From NCBI RefSeq assembly GCF_007474545.1, contig NZ_VKOG01000002.1, positions 186,001 to 250,000 on the forward strand: a stretch of DNA of 64,000 nt, read 5' to 3'. Positions 28,694 to 37,687 of this stretch are shown here, one piece after another. The notes below the pieces were generated by a model, which had not been told where the DNA came from, did not search any database, and saw only the letters and a program-made list of their open reading frames with translations. This DNA is from Chryseobacterium binzhouense (GTDB lineage Bacteria; Bacteroidota; Bacteroidia; Flavobacteriales; Weeksellaceae). Every line of letters begins with the position of its first letter. The first letter of the stretch is position 1. A program made the translations under genes and the position numbers.

Positions 28694-28983
28694 TTAACCT
28701 CAAGTTCGGGATAAGAAATAAATTTAAATAATTGATTTATAGCATCATATTTAATTTATTGCAAAGAAAAATAAAAGATTTTTTTACTTTTTGAAAGTTT
28801 TTAAGCTAAACAAAGGCACTTCGTTTATTGAAAAAAGACGAAAATGGTATTATTTTGATAAGTTAAAGTTTATACTGAGCGTAGTCGAAGTGCCTTTGAA
28901 ATATCTTAAAAGCTGAATTCTTGATAATTGAATCTCTTTGTTTAACGTTGCGTTTAAGAAAACTTATCCCGAACTCAGGTTAA
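28694..28983. repeat. MITE-like repeat, copy 2
   Basis: The terminal inverted repeats are well kept: TTAACCTCAAGTTCGGGATAAG at the left against the complement of CTTATCCCGAACTCAGGTTAA at the right. An inner perfect 13-base inverted repeat (CAAAGGCACTTCG at 28811-28823, CGAAGTGCCTTTG at 28886-28898) flanks the motif GAGCGTAGTCG. No open frame is present. Copies 1 and 2 lie head to tail 20 bases apart and fill the stretch between the thioredoxin-like gene and rplI. Confidence 0.65.
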
Positions 28984-29012
28984 TTTAAATTTCCTAATGA
29001 AAAAATTTCTAC

Positions 29013-29048
29013 AAAAAAATCCGTTTCACGAAACGTAAAACGGATTTT
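29013..29048 (-). terminator. Terminator of the rpsF-rpsR-rplI operon
   Basis: AAAATCCGTTT and AAAACGGATTTT form a stem about 20 bases past the rplI stop; on the minus strand it ends in a T run. Confidence 0.8.
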
Positions 29049-29069
29049 ATATTATAAAGAGATTTTACC

Positions 29070-29579
29070 TTATGCTTCTTGAGCAGGAGTTTCTTCTTTT
29101 TTAGCAGGAGCTGCTTTAGGAGCTTCTACTGGTGCGTCTGATACAATATCAAACTCGAAGTTATACTCTACATTTCTGTGCAATCTGATGTTAGCAGTAG
29201 CTTTACCAGTTCTCTTGATTGTATTACCAGGAATCTTGATGTATTTCTTCTCAACAGAAACACCAGCTTTCTCAAGAGCTGCAGAAAGATCTGCATTGTT
29301 GATAGAACCAAATAATCTGTCTCCAGAACCTACTTTTGCAGGAATAGTAACTGAAGTTTTCTTCAATTGCTCTACTTTAGCGTTAGCATCAGCGATCAAT
29401 TTAGCTTCTTCTTCTTTTCTTGCTTCCAAAGTAGCCTCAAGAGCTGCTTTATTTTTTGGAGTAGCCAAAACTGCATAACCTTGCGGTAATAAGAAGTTTC
29501 TTGCATAACCAGGCTTTACATTTACTGTGTCGAATTCAAGACCTAAGTTTTCTACGTCTTTTTTTAGGATAATATCCAT
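29070..29579 (-). CDS. rplI: 50S ribosomal protein L9
   Basis: A 169-residue large-subunit protein. The N-terminal rRNA-binding domain (MDIILKKDVENLG, then VKPGYARNFLLPQGYA) and the long connecting helix are typical. The C-terminus is extended by an Ala/Pro/Glu-rich tail of about 20 residues not found in the usual ~150-residue L9 but common in Flavobacteriia. It is the last gene of the rpsF-rpsR-rplI operon, separated from rpsR by 168 bases that include a hairpin. Confidence 0.97.
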   Translation of the reverse strand: MDIILKKDVENLGLEFDTVNVKPGYARNFLLPQGYAVLATPKNKAALEATLEARKEEEAKLIADANAKVEQLKKTSVTIPAKVGSGDRLFGSINNADLSAALEKAGVSVEKKYIKIPGNTIKRTGKATANIRLHRNVEYNFEFDIVSDAPVEAPKAAPAKKEETPAQEA

Positions 29580-29597
29580 TGTTGTTGTCCTTTTTTA

Positions 29598-29634
29598 GAT
29601 GTTAGAAATTAGATGTTAGAAGTTAGAAATTAGA
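29598..29634. repeat. Short direct repeats GTTAGAAATTAGA
   Basis: In the rpsR-rplI spacer the unit GTTAGAA(A/G)TTAGA recurs three times over 37 bases, followed by two copies of TTATCTGAAATC at about 29643-29667. Such simple repeats between genes are seen elsewhere in this group; no function is known. Confidence 0.5.
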
Positions 29635-29704
29635 CTTTGTCTGTTATCTGAAATCATTATCTGAAATCTAAATCAAGTTAGAATTTAATTATTTATTCAG
29701 CAAC

Positions 29705-29730
29705 AAAAGAAGAGATTGCTCTCTTCTTTT
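29705..29730 (-). terminator. Hairpin between rpsR and rplI
   Basis: A perfect 10-base inverted repeat, AAAAGAAGAG and CTCTTCTTTT with a 6-base loop. It could partly terminate transcription after rpsR, lowering rplI, or stabilise the upstream message. A weak T run makes full termination uncertain. Confidence 0.55.
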
Positions 29731-29747
29731 ATTTATTTTTTGTCTTA

Positions 29748-30050
29748 TTATTTTAATAAGTCAGCTACGTAAGGCATCAAAGCAAGATGTCTTGCTCTTT
29801 TGATCGCAGCAGAAACTTTTCTTTGATACTTTAAAGAAGTTCCTGTGTATCTTCTTGGTAAAATTTTACCCTGCTCGTTTACGAACTGTAATAAGAAATC
29901 AGCATCTTTGTAATCAACATGCTTGATCCCGTATTTTTTGAATCTACAATATTTCTTTTCAGATTTTGTATTGATATCAAGCGGAGTAAGGAATTTTACT
30001 TCAGATTCTCCTCCAGCTGAGGCTTGTTTAGCCATATCATCTATTGCCAT
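29748..30050 (-). CDS. rpsR: 30S ribosomal protein S18
   Basis: A 100-residue small-subunit protein that pairs with S6 on the ribosome platform. The core [44 protein letters not shown] is characteristic. The N-terminus is about 20 residues longer than in E. coli, as is usual in Bacteroidota. It lies 31 bases after rpsF in the same operon. Confidence 0.97.
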   Translation of the reverse strand: MAIDDMAKQASAGGESEVKFLTPLDINTKSEKKYCRFKKYGIKHVDYKDADFLLQFVNEQGKILPRRYTGTSLKYQRKVSAAIKRARHLALMPYVADLLK

Positions 30051-30081
30051 ATCTTTGTCTTTTAAATTGTGGGTTAATCAA

Positions 30082-30423
30082 TTAAGCTTTTGCAGCCTTT
30101 AGTTTAGTTCTTCTGGTTACAGCATATTCAGCAGCATGCTTGTCTAACTTTGTAGTAAGGTAACGGATAACTCTCTCATCACGTTTGAAAGCCAATTCCA
30201 GATCAGCCACTACAGAACCTTCTCCTTTAAACTCGATTAAAGTATAGAATCCATTCTTTTTTAGTTGAATAGGATAAGCTAATTTTTTTAATCCCCAATT
30301 TTCTCTGGTTACAATTTCGCAGTTCTTTTCTTTCAAAAGATCTTCGAATTTTTTCACTGCTTCCTCCACCTGAGCGTCAGATAGAACGGGAGTTAAAATG
30401 AAAACAGTTTCGTAATTGTTCAT
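30082..30423 (-). CDS. rpsF: 30S ribosomal protein S6
   Basis: A 113-residue small-subunit protein. The start is set at the ATG giving [14 protein letters not shown], which fits the family; an upstream in-frame Met at 30459 lies within 5 bases of the promoter -7 box and would not be transcribed in full. Family motifs [11 protein letters not shown] and [17 protein letters not shown] are present. It is the first gene of the rpsF-rpsR-rplI operon. Confidence 0.96.
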   Translation of the reverse strand: MNNYETVFILTPVLSDAQVEEAVKKFEDLLKEKNCEIVTRENWGLKKLAYPIQLKKNGFYTLIEFKGEGSVVADLELAFKRDERVIRYLTTKLDKHAAEYAVTRRTKLKAAKA

Positions 30424-30456
30424 AATGTAAATAAATTTGTTAATTATTTCGAGGTG

Positions 30457-30487
30457 CAAAAATATGAATTAAAATAATAACACACAA
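30457..30487 (-). promoter_or_regulatory. Promoter of rpsF-rpsR-rplI
   Basis: TTG (complement of 30485-30487), a 20-base spacer and TATTTTTG (complement of 30457-30464) give a good Bacteroidota sigma-factor promoter 34 bases before the rpsF start. Confidence 0.7.
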
Positions 30488-30604
30488 TAAATCAGTTAAC
30501 TTTTCATGAAAATTTATAAGATATTGTATTAAGAAATAAAATACCTCTCTTCACTCTTGAATACATAAACTGATCATTAAAAATTTAAATAAATTTTAAA
30601 ATAA

Positions 30605-30632
30605 AAATCTGTCCCATTTCTGAGACAGATTT
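30605..30632 (-). terminator. Terminator of ribBA
   Basis: AAATCTGTC and GACAGATTT form a stem 20 bases past the ribBA stop, with A-rich sequence on the far side that reads as a T run on the minus strand. Confidence 0.75.
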
Positions 30633-30652
30633 ACTTTTTATTTACTGGAAAT

Positions 30653-31774
30653 TTAGAGTTGTACCATTTCCGTAACTTCAACATCATAACCACCAACCTG
30701 AGGTTTAATGTTTGGATTCTGAGTAATAACTTTAAATTTATTAATTCCCAGATTTTTTAAGATCTGAGTTCCGATTCCGTAATCTCTGTAATTGAATGCC
30801 AAAGTCGGGTGCTGCTGTTGCCCGTCCTGATAATTCAGAAACTGCTGCAGCTTCCTTAATGTATTTTCAGAATTCGAGACATTATTGATAAAAATAATTG
30901 CTCCTTTTCCGGCTTCATTCACCATACTGGTTACTCTTTCCAGCAATGGTTTTTCGCCGTTATTCAATCGTGTTAAAACATCAAAATAAGAATCTGATGA
31001 CTGCACTCTTACCAAAACAGGTTCATCAACCGTCCAGGAACCTTTTGTTAAAGCAAAATGAATCTGATCGTTTGAAGTTTCTCTGAAAGCGAGGAAATCA
31101 TAATCACCGTAAGCTGTTTTTACTTTTCTTTCTTCAATTCGCTCAATAAGATTTCCTTTTTTAAGCTGATAATGAATTAAATCTTCTATAGAAACAATCT
31201 TCATATCATGCTTCTGTGCAAAAGCGTAAAGTTCCGGCAACCGTGACATAGAACCATCTTCGTTCATAATTTCACAAATAACACCACCTTCTTTTAAACC
31301 TGCAAGACAAGTTAAATCAATCGCAGCTTCTGTATGTCCTGCTCTTTTCAAGACTCCGCCTTTTCTTGCTCTTAACGGAAAAATATGACCGGGACGCATA
31401 AAGTCGGAAGGTTTAGATTTTTCATCCATCAAAGCTAAGATTGTTTTAGCTCTGTCACTTGCCGAAATTCCTGTAGAAGTTCCGTTTCCTAATAGGTCTA
31501 CAGAAACAGTAAAAGCAGTTTCTTTTGGATCGCTGCTTCTGCTTACCATCACTTCAAGCCCCAGTTCATCACACCTTTTTTCAGGTAGAGGCATACAGAT
31601 CAGCCCCCTTCCGTGAAGTGCCATAAAATTGATGATTTCCGGCGTTGTAAGCTCTGCTGCACAAAGAAAATCACCTTCATTTTCCCTGTCTTCATCATCT
31701 ACTACTATGATTATTTTACCATTTTTAAGGTCTTCGATTGCCTCTGGAATAGTATTTAATTTAATATCAGACAT
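30653..31774 (-). CDS. ribB: RibBA-type protein: 3,4-dihydroxy-2-butanone-4-phosphate synthase with a degenerate GTP cyclohydrolase II domain
   Basis: A 373-residue protein. Residues 1 to about 205 are a complete RibB domain that makes the four-carbon precursor of riboflavin from ribulose-5-phosphate; the acidic DDEDRENEGDF loop near residue 27, RPGHIFPL and GHTEAAIDL are present. The C-terminal half has the GTP cyclohydrolase II fold but lacks the zinc-binding cysteines of the CxxGD...CxC motif; the matching region reads VRVQSSDSYFDVL. The second domain is therefore probably not a GTP cyclohydrolase, and a separate RibA would be needed. The start at 31774 is favoured over an in-frame ATG 7 codons upstream because MSDIKLN resembles relatives. 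Confidence 0.88.
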   Translation of the reverse strand: MSDIKLNTIPEAIEDLKNGKIIIVVDDEDRENEGDFLCAAELTTPEIINFMALHGRGLICMPLPEKRCDELGLEVMVSRSSDPKETAFTVSVDLLGNGTSTGISASDRAKTILALMDEKSKPSDFMRPGHIFPLRARKGGVLKRAGHTEAAIDLTCLAGLKEGGVICEIMNEDGSMSRLPELYAFAQKHDMKIVSIEDLIHYQLKKGNLIERIEERKVKTAYGDYDFLAFRETSNDQIHFALTKGSWTVDEPVLVRVQSSDSYFDVLTRLNNGEKPLLERVTSMVNEAGKGAIIFINNVSNSENTLRKLQQFLNYQDGQQQHPTLAFNYRDYGIGTQILKNLGINKFKVITQNPNIKPQVGGYDVEVTEMVQL

Positions 31775-31792
31775 TTTTACTTTAAATTTTTG

Positions 31793-31823
31793 CAAAGATA
31801 CTTAATAAAATAAGCATCAACAA
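31793..31823 (-). promoter_or_regulatory. Promoter of ribBA
   Basis: TTG (complement of 31821-31823), 20 bases, then TATCTTTG (complement of 31793-31800), 18 bases before the chosen start. I see no FMN-riboswitch-like leader; the leader is too short. Confidence 0.7.
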
Positions 31824-31877
31824 TTAATATGAATAGTTTGTGCTTATCTACGTTTTTAGGAATTGTAGTAATATCAT

Positions 31878-32882
31878 TTATGAGCCAAATAATGAGTCTT
31901 TTGCTTTTTGGATGATCTCATAAGACCCTAATCTTTTTTGATGATCATAAATATGAGAATTAATCATCAATTCATCTACATTAAATCTTTCCTGAAAACC
32001 TTGCAGCTTAGCTTCAATTTCAGACTGATTTCCGATAAGGGTAAATTTTAATTTCTGTAATACCATAGATTTTTCCATAGGTGACCAAATGCTGTCCATA
32101 TCATCAACGGGCGGCGCAAAAGGCTTTCTGTCATTCCTGATAATATTGATAAAAGCCTGAAACAAAGTTGTTGAAATTTTTTGTGCTTCTTCAGAGGTTT
32201 CTGCAGCAATTCCGTTTACACAGGCAATAATATACGGTTTATCCAGGTATTTTGACGGTTCAAAATATTCTTTGTAAATATTGAAAGCCATTTCCATCTG
32301 TTCCGGTGCAAAATGTCCTGCAAAAGCGTAAGGAAGCCCCAATTCTGCCGCAAGAAAAGCACTGTCAGTACTTGAGCCTAAAATATATAAAGGAATATCT
32401 AAACCTTCTCCCGGAATTGCACGCACCAATGCATCCGAATTCTCTTTAGAAAAATATTTTTGTAATTCTAAAATCTGTCTTGGAAACTGCTCATTGATGA
32501 TTGCCGGATTTCTTCCTAAAGCCTGAGCCGTTAAACCATCCGTTCCGGGCGCTCTTCCCAAGCCAAGGTCTATTCTTCCGGGAAAAAGCGATTCTAATGT
32601 TCCGAACTGTTCGGCAATCACTAGTGAACTGTGATTAGGGAGCATAATACCTCCTGATCCGACTCTTATTTTTTGCGTTCCGTTGGCAATAAAACCAATC
32701 AAAACAGAAGTGGCAGAACTTGCAATGCTTTCCATATTATGATGCTCGGCAAGCCAGAATCTTTTATAATTTAAATTTTCAGCGTGCCTTGCTAAAGATA
32801 AACTGTCCTGATAAGTATCGTGAACAGTCTTGCCCTGCTTTACCGGCGCAAGATCCAATACTGATATTTCAAAATTTTTCAT
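31878..32882 (-). CDS. LLM-class flavin-dependent oxidoreductase
   Basis: A 334-residue luciferase-like monooxygenase of the single-subunit group. The start ([23 protein letters not shown]), WLAEHHNM near residue 43, and [22 protein letters not shown] with [16 protein letters not shown] near residue 75-110 are the family's flavin-binding features. It would use reduced FMN and oxygen on an unknown substrate. It is a single-gene unit with a TACATTTG -7-like box at 32901-32908. Confidence 0.88.
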   Translation of the reverse strand: MKNFEISVLDLAPVKQGKTVHDTYQDSLSLARHAENLNYKRFWLAEHHNMESIASSATSVLIGFIANGTQKIRVGSGGIMLPNHSSLVIAEQFGTLESLFPGRIDLGLGRAPGTDGLTAQALGRNPAIINEQFPRQILELQKYFSKENSDALVRAIPGEGLDIPLYILGSSTDSAFLAAELGLPYAFAGHFAPEQMEMAFNIYKEYFEPSKYLDKPYIIACVNGIAAETSEEAQKISTTLFQAFINIIRNDRKPFAPPVDDMDSIWSPMEKSMVLQKLKFTLIGNQSEIEAKLQGFQERFNVDELMINSHIYDHQKRLGSYEIIQKAKDSLFGS

Positions 32883-32988
32883 GTAATTCTATTTGAAAAG
32901 CAAATGTAAAACTATTTATTTACATTAGTTACTTTTTGTAATTGATAGGATTGATGAGACATTCAGGGAAAAACTATTGATGAAAAAA

Positions 32989-33013
32989 TGCTGATGTTTA
33001 AATAACATCAGCA
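32989..33013 (-). terminator. Terminator of the phosphate transporter operon
   Basis: TGCTGATGTT and AACATCAGCA form a perfect 10-base stem 31 bases past the stop, followed on the minus strand by T residues. Confidence 0.8.
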
Positions 33014-33043
33014 CATTAAATATTCTTAAATTTAGATTTCTTT

Positions 33044-34183
33044 TTAAAACATCGTCACAGCAAGATAAGTAAGCCCTGCAACAATTGCCGAGATTGGAAT
33101 GGTAAGAACCCATGCCCAAAGCAAGCTTACCGTGATTCCCCAACGTACCGCTGAAATTCTTTTAGTAAGACCGACCCCGATAATAGAACCTGTAATCGTG
33201 TGGGTAGTAGAAACCGGAATCCCGAAGTGATCGGTAATAAAAAGCGTAATCGCTCCCGCAGTTTCCGCGCTCACCCCTTCCAATGGAGTTACTTTGGTAA
33301 TTTTAGTTCCCATAGTTTTAATAATTTTCCAGCCTCCGCTCATCGTTCCCAATGCAATTGCAATAAAGGAAACCAAAGGTACCCACATATAATGTTCTGA
33401 AAAATAATTAAAACGCTCAGCAGTAGGAATCTGAAGATAAACAGGATCCTGAAGCATATTAACGTGATAATAGATCAATGCAGCACCAATAATACCCATT
33501 ACCTTCTGTGCGTCGTTAAGACCATGCCCTAAACTGAACAAAGCCGAAGACGCCAACTGCATTCTTTTGAAGGCTTTATCAGCTTTATGAGGATTAGATT
33601 TCTTATAAATATGCACAATAATCAGGGTAATGATGATAGAAATTACCATCCCGATAATCGGAGCAAGAAATATAAAGAGGAAAATAGGTATTACCTTGTT
33701 AAATTTCACAACATTCTGCTGAGCTAACTGAGTGAAAGCTTCTTTAACCGTTTCAAAAAAACCAAGCTCTGGTGATGCAGAAGCTACATCATGATAGTCC
33801 ATCATAAAAGCATGCATTAAAGCTGCTCCCAAAAATCCGCCAATTAAGGTATGGGAAGATGATGAAGGAATACCAAACCACCATGTGAGAAGATTCCATG
33901 CAATTGCAGCAATCAGTCCGGAAAATATCACTTCCAGCGTAATAAAATTTTCGTTGACGGTTTTGGCAATCGTATTACCGATTTTAAACTCTCCGATAAC
34001 ATAAGCTGCGATAAAAAATGCTGCAAAATTCCATACAGCCGCCCAAAGTACCGCCTGAAATGGCGTAAGAACTTTTGTAGAAACAATGGTTGCAATAGAG
34101 TTTGCCGCATCGTGAAAACCATTGATATAATCGAAGATTAAGGCTAAAGCAATAATAACCGTAAGTAAAATAGGAAATTCCAT
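33044..34183 (-). CDS. Inorganic phosphate transporter, PiT family
   Basis: A 379-residue inner-membrane phosphate permease with about ten helices. The two inverted-repeat signatures are present: DYINGFHDAANSIATIVSTKVL near residue 18, and GIPVSTTHTITGSIIGVG near residue 325. The middle loop has GHGLNDAQKVMGII. It is co-transcribed after the DUF47 gene (15-base gap), a pairing widely conserved for Pit transporters, in which the DUF47/PhoU-like protein is thought to regulate the permease. Confidence 0.93.
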   Translation of the reverse strand: MEFPILLTVIIALALIFDYINGFHDAANSIATIVSTKVLTPFQAVLWAAVWNFAAFFIAAYVIGEFKIGNTIAKTVNENFITLEVIFSGLIAAIAWNLLTWWFGIPSSSSHTLIGGFLGAALMHAFMMDYHDVASASPELGFFETVKEAFTQLAQQNVVKFNKVIPIFLFIFLAPIIGMVISIIITLIIVHIYKKSNPHKADKAFKRMQLASSALFSLGHGLNDAQKVMGIIGAALIYYHVNMLQDPVYLQIPTAERFNYFSEHYMWVPLVSFIAIALGTMSGGWKIIKTMGTKITKVTPLEGVSAETAGAITLFITDHFGIPVSTTHTITGSIIGVGLTKRISAVRWGITVSLLWAWVLTIPISAIVAGLTYLAVTMF

Positions 34184-34198
34184 TTTTGTTATCTTGTT

Positions 34199-34837
34199 TT
34201 ATGCGTACTTAATCATGATGTTCTCAATCGTGTTGGCAACATCTTCTGCTTTATCGGTTACTATTTCAAGATAATTCAATACAGATGAAACTTTAATAAT
34301 GTTGATCGCATCGTTGGTTTCAAACAATTCTACCATAGAATTAGAAAGAAGATCATCCGCAATATTTTCAATAGAATTTACTTTGATACAAGCTTCTTTT
34401 ACCTGCTCCATATTTTTGAATCCTTTCAGATTTTTCATAGCATTCTGAATTTCCAGACATGCTTTGTGGATCAGCAAAGAGAAATCAGCATAAGCCTTCA
34501 TTCTCGGAGACTTGTAAAGGAAAATATATTTTGCCGAAGCATAGATATAGTCTGCAATATCATCAAGACCTGTAGCCAGAGTGTGAATATCTTCACGATC
34601 AAAAGGTGTAATGAAATTTTTTCCAAGCTCAACGAAAATCTCGTGGGTAAGCTCATCATTTTTGTGCTCATAATCGCTCATCAGCTTAAGCATAGAATCA
34701 TCGTTCAGATCAAAATCTTTGATTCCGTGATTAAACTCATTAGACATAGCAACCAGATTATCAGTAACTTTCTCGAAAAGCACAAAGAAAATTTTATCTT
34801 TAGGTTGAAAAGCGTGGAAAATATTACCAATTCCCAT
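34199..34837 (-). CDS. DUF47 (PhoU-like) regulator of the Pit transporter
   Basis: A 212-residue all-helical protein of the DUF47 family. Typical features are the N-terminal FFVLFEKVTDNLV, the acidic EHKNDELTHEIF near residue 55, and FDREDIHTLATGLDDIADYI near residue 80, which resemble the metal-binding repeats of PhoU. It is the first gene of a two-gene operon with the phosphate permease. The regulatory role is inferred from this conserved pairing. Confidence 0.9.
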   Translation of the reverse strand: MGIGNIFHAFQPKDKIFFVLFEKVTDNLVAMSNEFNHGIKDFDLNDDSMLKLMSDYEHKNDELTHEIFVELGKNFITPFDREDIHTLATGLDDIADYIYASAKYIFLYKSPRMKAYADFSLLIHKACLEIQNAMKNLKGFKNMEQVKEACIKVNSIENIADDLLSNSMVELFETNDAINIIKVSSVLNYLEIVTDKAEDVANTIENIMIKYA

Positions 34838-34946
34838 ATATAGTGTTTATAAATTTCGAGTGCAAATTTCTTAAAAAAGGATTGTTGAATGAAGCTTCCA
34901 ACATTAATTTTTGTTAATATTGAAGTGATATTATCCCCGAAAACAA

Positions 34947-34970
34947 AAAACCGGCAGTGATGCCGGTTTT
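34947..34970 (-). terminator. Terminator of the DEAD-box helicase gene
   Basis: AAAACCGGCA and TGCCGGTTTT with a GTGA loop, 20 bases past the stop; A-rich on the far side, so a T run on the minus strand. Confidence 0.85.
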
Positions 34971-34989
34971 CATATATCTTCAGAAATGT

Positions 34990-36684
34990 TTAGTTAGCCT
35001 CTTCAGCTCTCATTTCCTTTCCTTTAAACTTCATTGAAGAAATATTTCCTAAAAGTTCTCCTTTAAATGATTTCTCCACTTCAAAGAATGAAAATTTTTC
35101 AAGAATCTCAATATTTCCGATTTCAGCACGCTTGTTTCCTTTGCTTGAAGTTGCTTTATTGATAATTTCAAGAACATCAATTTTCTTCAGCTGGTCTTTT
35201 TTACCAAGATTAAAGAAAAATCTCGTCATGTTTTCGTCGCGCTGTCTTGGCTTACCGCCTCTTCTTTCGCCACGTTCACGATCCCTTCCTCTGTCACGGT
35301 CTCTGCCTCTGTCACGATCTCTTCTGTCTCCTCTTCCACCTCTGTCATCATCTCTGCTGCTTAGTTTTTGCTCTATCAGATCATGTCTGTCCTTATAGTA
35401 CAAAGCAAGTTCTTTTAGCTGGAACTGAAGTAATTTGTGCACCAATTCTTCTTTTGAAAAAGCCGACAAATCAGGGATCAATGAATCATCAAACTCAAAG
35501 AAATCTTCGTGTACTTCAAAAAGACTTTCAAAAACTCCTCCAACCTGTGCTTTTATGATATCTTCACCGGTAGGAATTTTACCTTCGTTGATTTCTATTT
35601 TTGTAACAGATTTTATCTGCTTCAATTTTCTGCTTTCTTCAGGCTTTATCAATGCAATTGAAATACCGTCTTTACCTGCTCTTCCTGTCCTTCCGCTTCT
35701 GTGTACGAAAACTTCCGGATCATCCGGTAAAGAATAATGCACTACGTGCGTAAGAGAATTTACATCTAAACCTCTTGCCGCAACATCGGTAGCAACCAGA
35801 ATATCAATATTTTTCAGTCTGAATTTCTTCATCACCGTATCTCTCTGCGCCTGAGAAAGATCGCCATGAAGCGCATCTGCTGCATAACCATTCTGCATCA
35901 AGAAATCGGCAACTTCCTGAGTTTCCATTCTTGTTCTGCAGAAAATGATAGAATACTGGTTAGGATTAGCGTCAATAAGTCTCTTCAGAGCTTCTTTTTT
36001 CTGACGGTAACCTGCAACATAATATTCATGCTTAATGTTCTTTTTAACCTCGTTAATAGAACCTACTGAGATTCTGTGAGGTTTTGTAAGATAGTTCTTA
36101 GAAATTCTTTCTACTTCTTTGCTCATCGTAGCAGAGAATAAGAAAGTCTGTTTAGTTTCAGGAGTTTCACTCATGATCGTTTCCAATTCGTCTTTGAACC
36201 CCATTGAAAGCATCTCATCTGCTTCGTCTAAAACCAGCCAGTGAATTGCAGAAAAATCTAAAGCTTTTCTGTTAATCAAATCAATCACTCTTCCCGGAGT
36301 TCCTACAATAATCTGCGGTTTTTCCTTTAAAGAACGAATCTGATCCATAATACTGCTACCACCATAAACTGCTGTAGTTTTGATGTTCTGCATGTATTTT
36401 GAATAATTTTTGATGTCTTTCGTAATCTGAAGACATAATTCCCGTGTCGGACAAAGCACCAAAAGTTGGATTTTGCGACTCGTATCGTCAATCATATCCA
36501 AAATCGGAAGCGAAAACGCTGCTGTTTTGCCTGTCCCTGTCTGCGCAAGTGCGATCAAGTCGCGAATATCTGAAAGAATAAAAGGGATAGTCTGTTTTTG
36601 GATTTCTGTCGGGCTTTCGTAACCCAGTTCGCCAATTGCCTTAAGTAAATCAGGACTTAAATTGGTCTCCGTAAATAAATTCAT
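34990..36684 (-). CDS. DEAD-box RNA helicase with Arg/Asp-rich linker and DbpA-like RNA-binding domain
   Basis: A 564-residue ATP-dependent RNA helicase. It has the Q motif (ELGYESPTEIQKQTIP), Walker A (AQTGTGKTAAF near residue 43), DEAD (about 153), SAT (about 184) and HRSGRTGRAG (about 330). A linker near residues 440-485 is made of Arg, Asp and Gly repeats, and the last 75 residues look like the DbpA/CsdA RNA-recognition domain. It likely serves ribosome assembly or RNA turnover, perhaps in the cold. It is a single gene with a TATCTTTG box at 36705-36712. Confidence 0.92.
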   Translation of the reverse strand: MNLFTETNLSPDLLKAIGELGYESPTEIQKQTIPFILSDIRDLIALAQTGTGKTAAFSLPILDMIDDTSRKIQLLVLCPTRELCLQITKDIKNYSKYMQNIKTTAVYGGSSIMDQIRSLKEKPQIIVGTPGRVIDLINRKALDFSAIHWLVLDEADEMLSMGFKDELETIMSETPETKQTFLFSATMSKEVERISKNYLTKPHRISVGSINEVKKNIKHEYYVAGYRQKKEALKRLIDANPNQYSIIFCRTRMETQEVADFLMQNGYAADALHGDLSQAQRDTVMKKFRLKNIDILVATDVAARGLDVNSLTHVVHYSLPDDPEVFVHRSGRTGRAGKDGISIALIKPEESRKLKQIKSVTKIEINEGKIPTGEDIIKAQVGGVFESLFEVHEDFFEFDDSLIPDLSAFSKEELVHKLLQFQLKELALYYKDRHDLIEQKLSSRDDDRGGRGDRRDRDRGRDRDRGRDRERGERRGGKPRQRDENMTRFFFNLGKKDQLKKIDVLEIINKATSSKGNKRAEIGNIEILEKFSFFEVEKSFKGELLGNISSMKFKGKEMRAEEAN

Positions 36685-36930
36685 TAAATATTATAAAATT
36701 TTTGCAAAGATACAATATTTATTTGAATATTAGATTATATAATATTAACGAATTGATAATTTTAATTTGTAAAACCATAATCATTTTCAAAATAATACAG
36801 AAAAACCACAATTTTTTTATTTTAAATTTAAAAATTTTTCAACAATAATTGCCGTCTAAATGAGAATCAAAATTTCCTTATGAATTATGAATTGATAAAA
36901 ACATCATCCAATCATTTCATATTTATTATC

Positions 36931-36938
36931 TATCTTTG
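36931..36938 (+). promoter_or_regulatory. Candidate -7 element of the DUF2461 gene
   Basis: TATCTTTG matches TAnnTTTG. Because it covers the first in-frame ATG at 36936, it supports translation from the second ATG at 36951. No clear TTG is seen upstream. Confidence 0.5.
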
Positions 36939-36950
36939 ATTAAAAAACCA

Positions 36951-37622
36951 ATGGCAACTTTTATTTCTGCTAAAATAATTGATTTTCTGCGTCATCTCGA
37001 AAAAAACAACAACCGTGAATGGTTCAACGAAAACAAAACACTTTATACAGAAGCCTTATCTGATTTTCAGGATTTTATAGAAGCGCTGATGAACGAGTTG
37101 GGAAAATTTGATAAAAATATCCTAAAGGCAGATCCTAAAAAATCCCTATTCAGAATTTACCGTGATACAAGATTTTCAAAAGATAAAACTCCGTACAAGA
37201 TCAATTTCGGAGCTTCTTTCGGAATGGGAAAAAACGGGAGCAAATCCGGACATTACATTCATATAGAACCAGGAAAATCTTTTCTGGCAAGCGGAATCTA
37301 TCTTCCGGAATCACCCGTTTTAAAATCAATAAGAAAAGAAATATCTCTGTTTAAAGATGATTTTTTAAAAGCTATAGAAAACAATGACTTTAAAAAACAT
37401 TTTGGCGAACTGGATCAGGAAGACAAACTAAAAAAAGTGCCGCAGGGTTTTGAAAAAGAAGATCCTATGTCGGAATATCTAAAGTTAAAAAGCTTCATTG
37501 GTATTCACCGATTATCCGACACAGAAGTGTCTCATCCTGATGCTGTTCAAAAATTCTCCACGGTATTTTCAGCTGCAAAGCCTCTGAACGATTTTCTGGA
37601 AAATGCAATCGAAAACGGATAA
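36951..37622 (+). CDS. DUF2461 family protein
   Basis: A 223-residue cytoplasmic protein of the DUF2461 (TIGR02453) family of unknown biochemical role. Family features seen are FLRHLEKNNNREWFNENK near residue 10, FRIYRDTRFSKDKTPYKINFGA near residue 70 and a C-terminal FIGIHRLSD. The start at 36951 (MATFISAK) is chosen because the upstream ATG lies inside the -7 box. It is read away from the DEAD-box helicase and toward the small glycan cluster. Confidence 0.85.
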   Translation: MATFISAKIIDFLRHLEKNNNREWFNENKTLYTEALSDFQDFIEALMNELGKFDKNILKADPKKSLFRIYRDTRFSKDKTPYKINFGASFGMGKNGSKSGHYIHIEPGKSFLASGIYLPESPVLKSIRKEISLFKDDFLKAIENNDFKKHFGELDQEDKLKKVPQGFEKEDPMSEYLKLKSFIGIHRLSDTEVSHPDAVQKFSTVFSAAKPLNDFLENAIENG

Positions 37623-37687
37623 AAATTAACCACCTCTACAAACAGACCATCATTTTTCCTTAATTTTGCAAGCTTAAATTCCATCGA

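Noticed and set aside
29598-29667. Possible CRISPR-like array in the rpsR-rplI spacer
   Set aside because: Units are 12-13 bases without spacers of even length; simple sequence repeats only.
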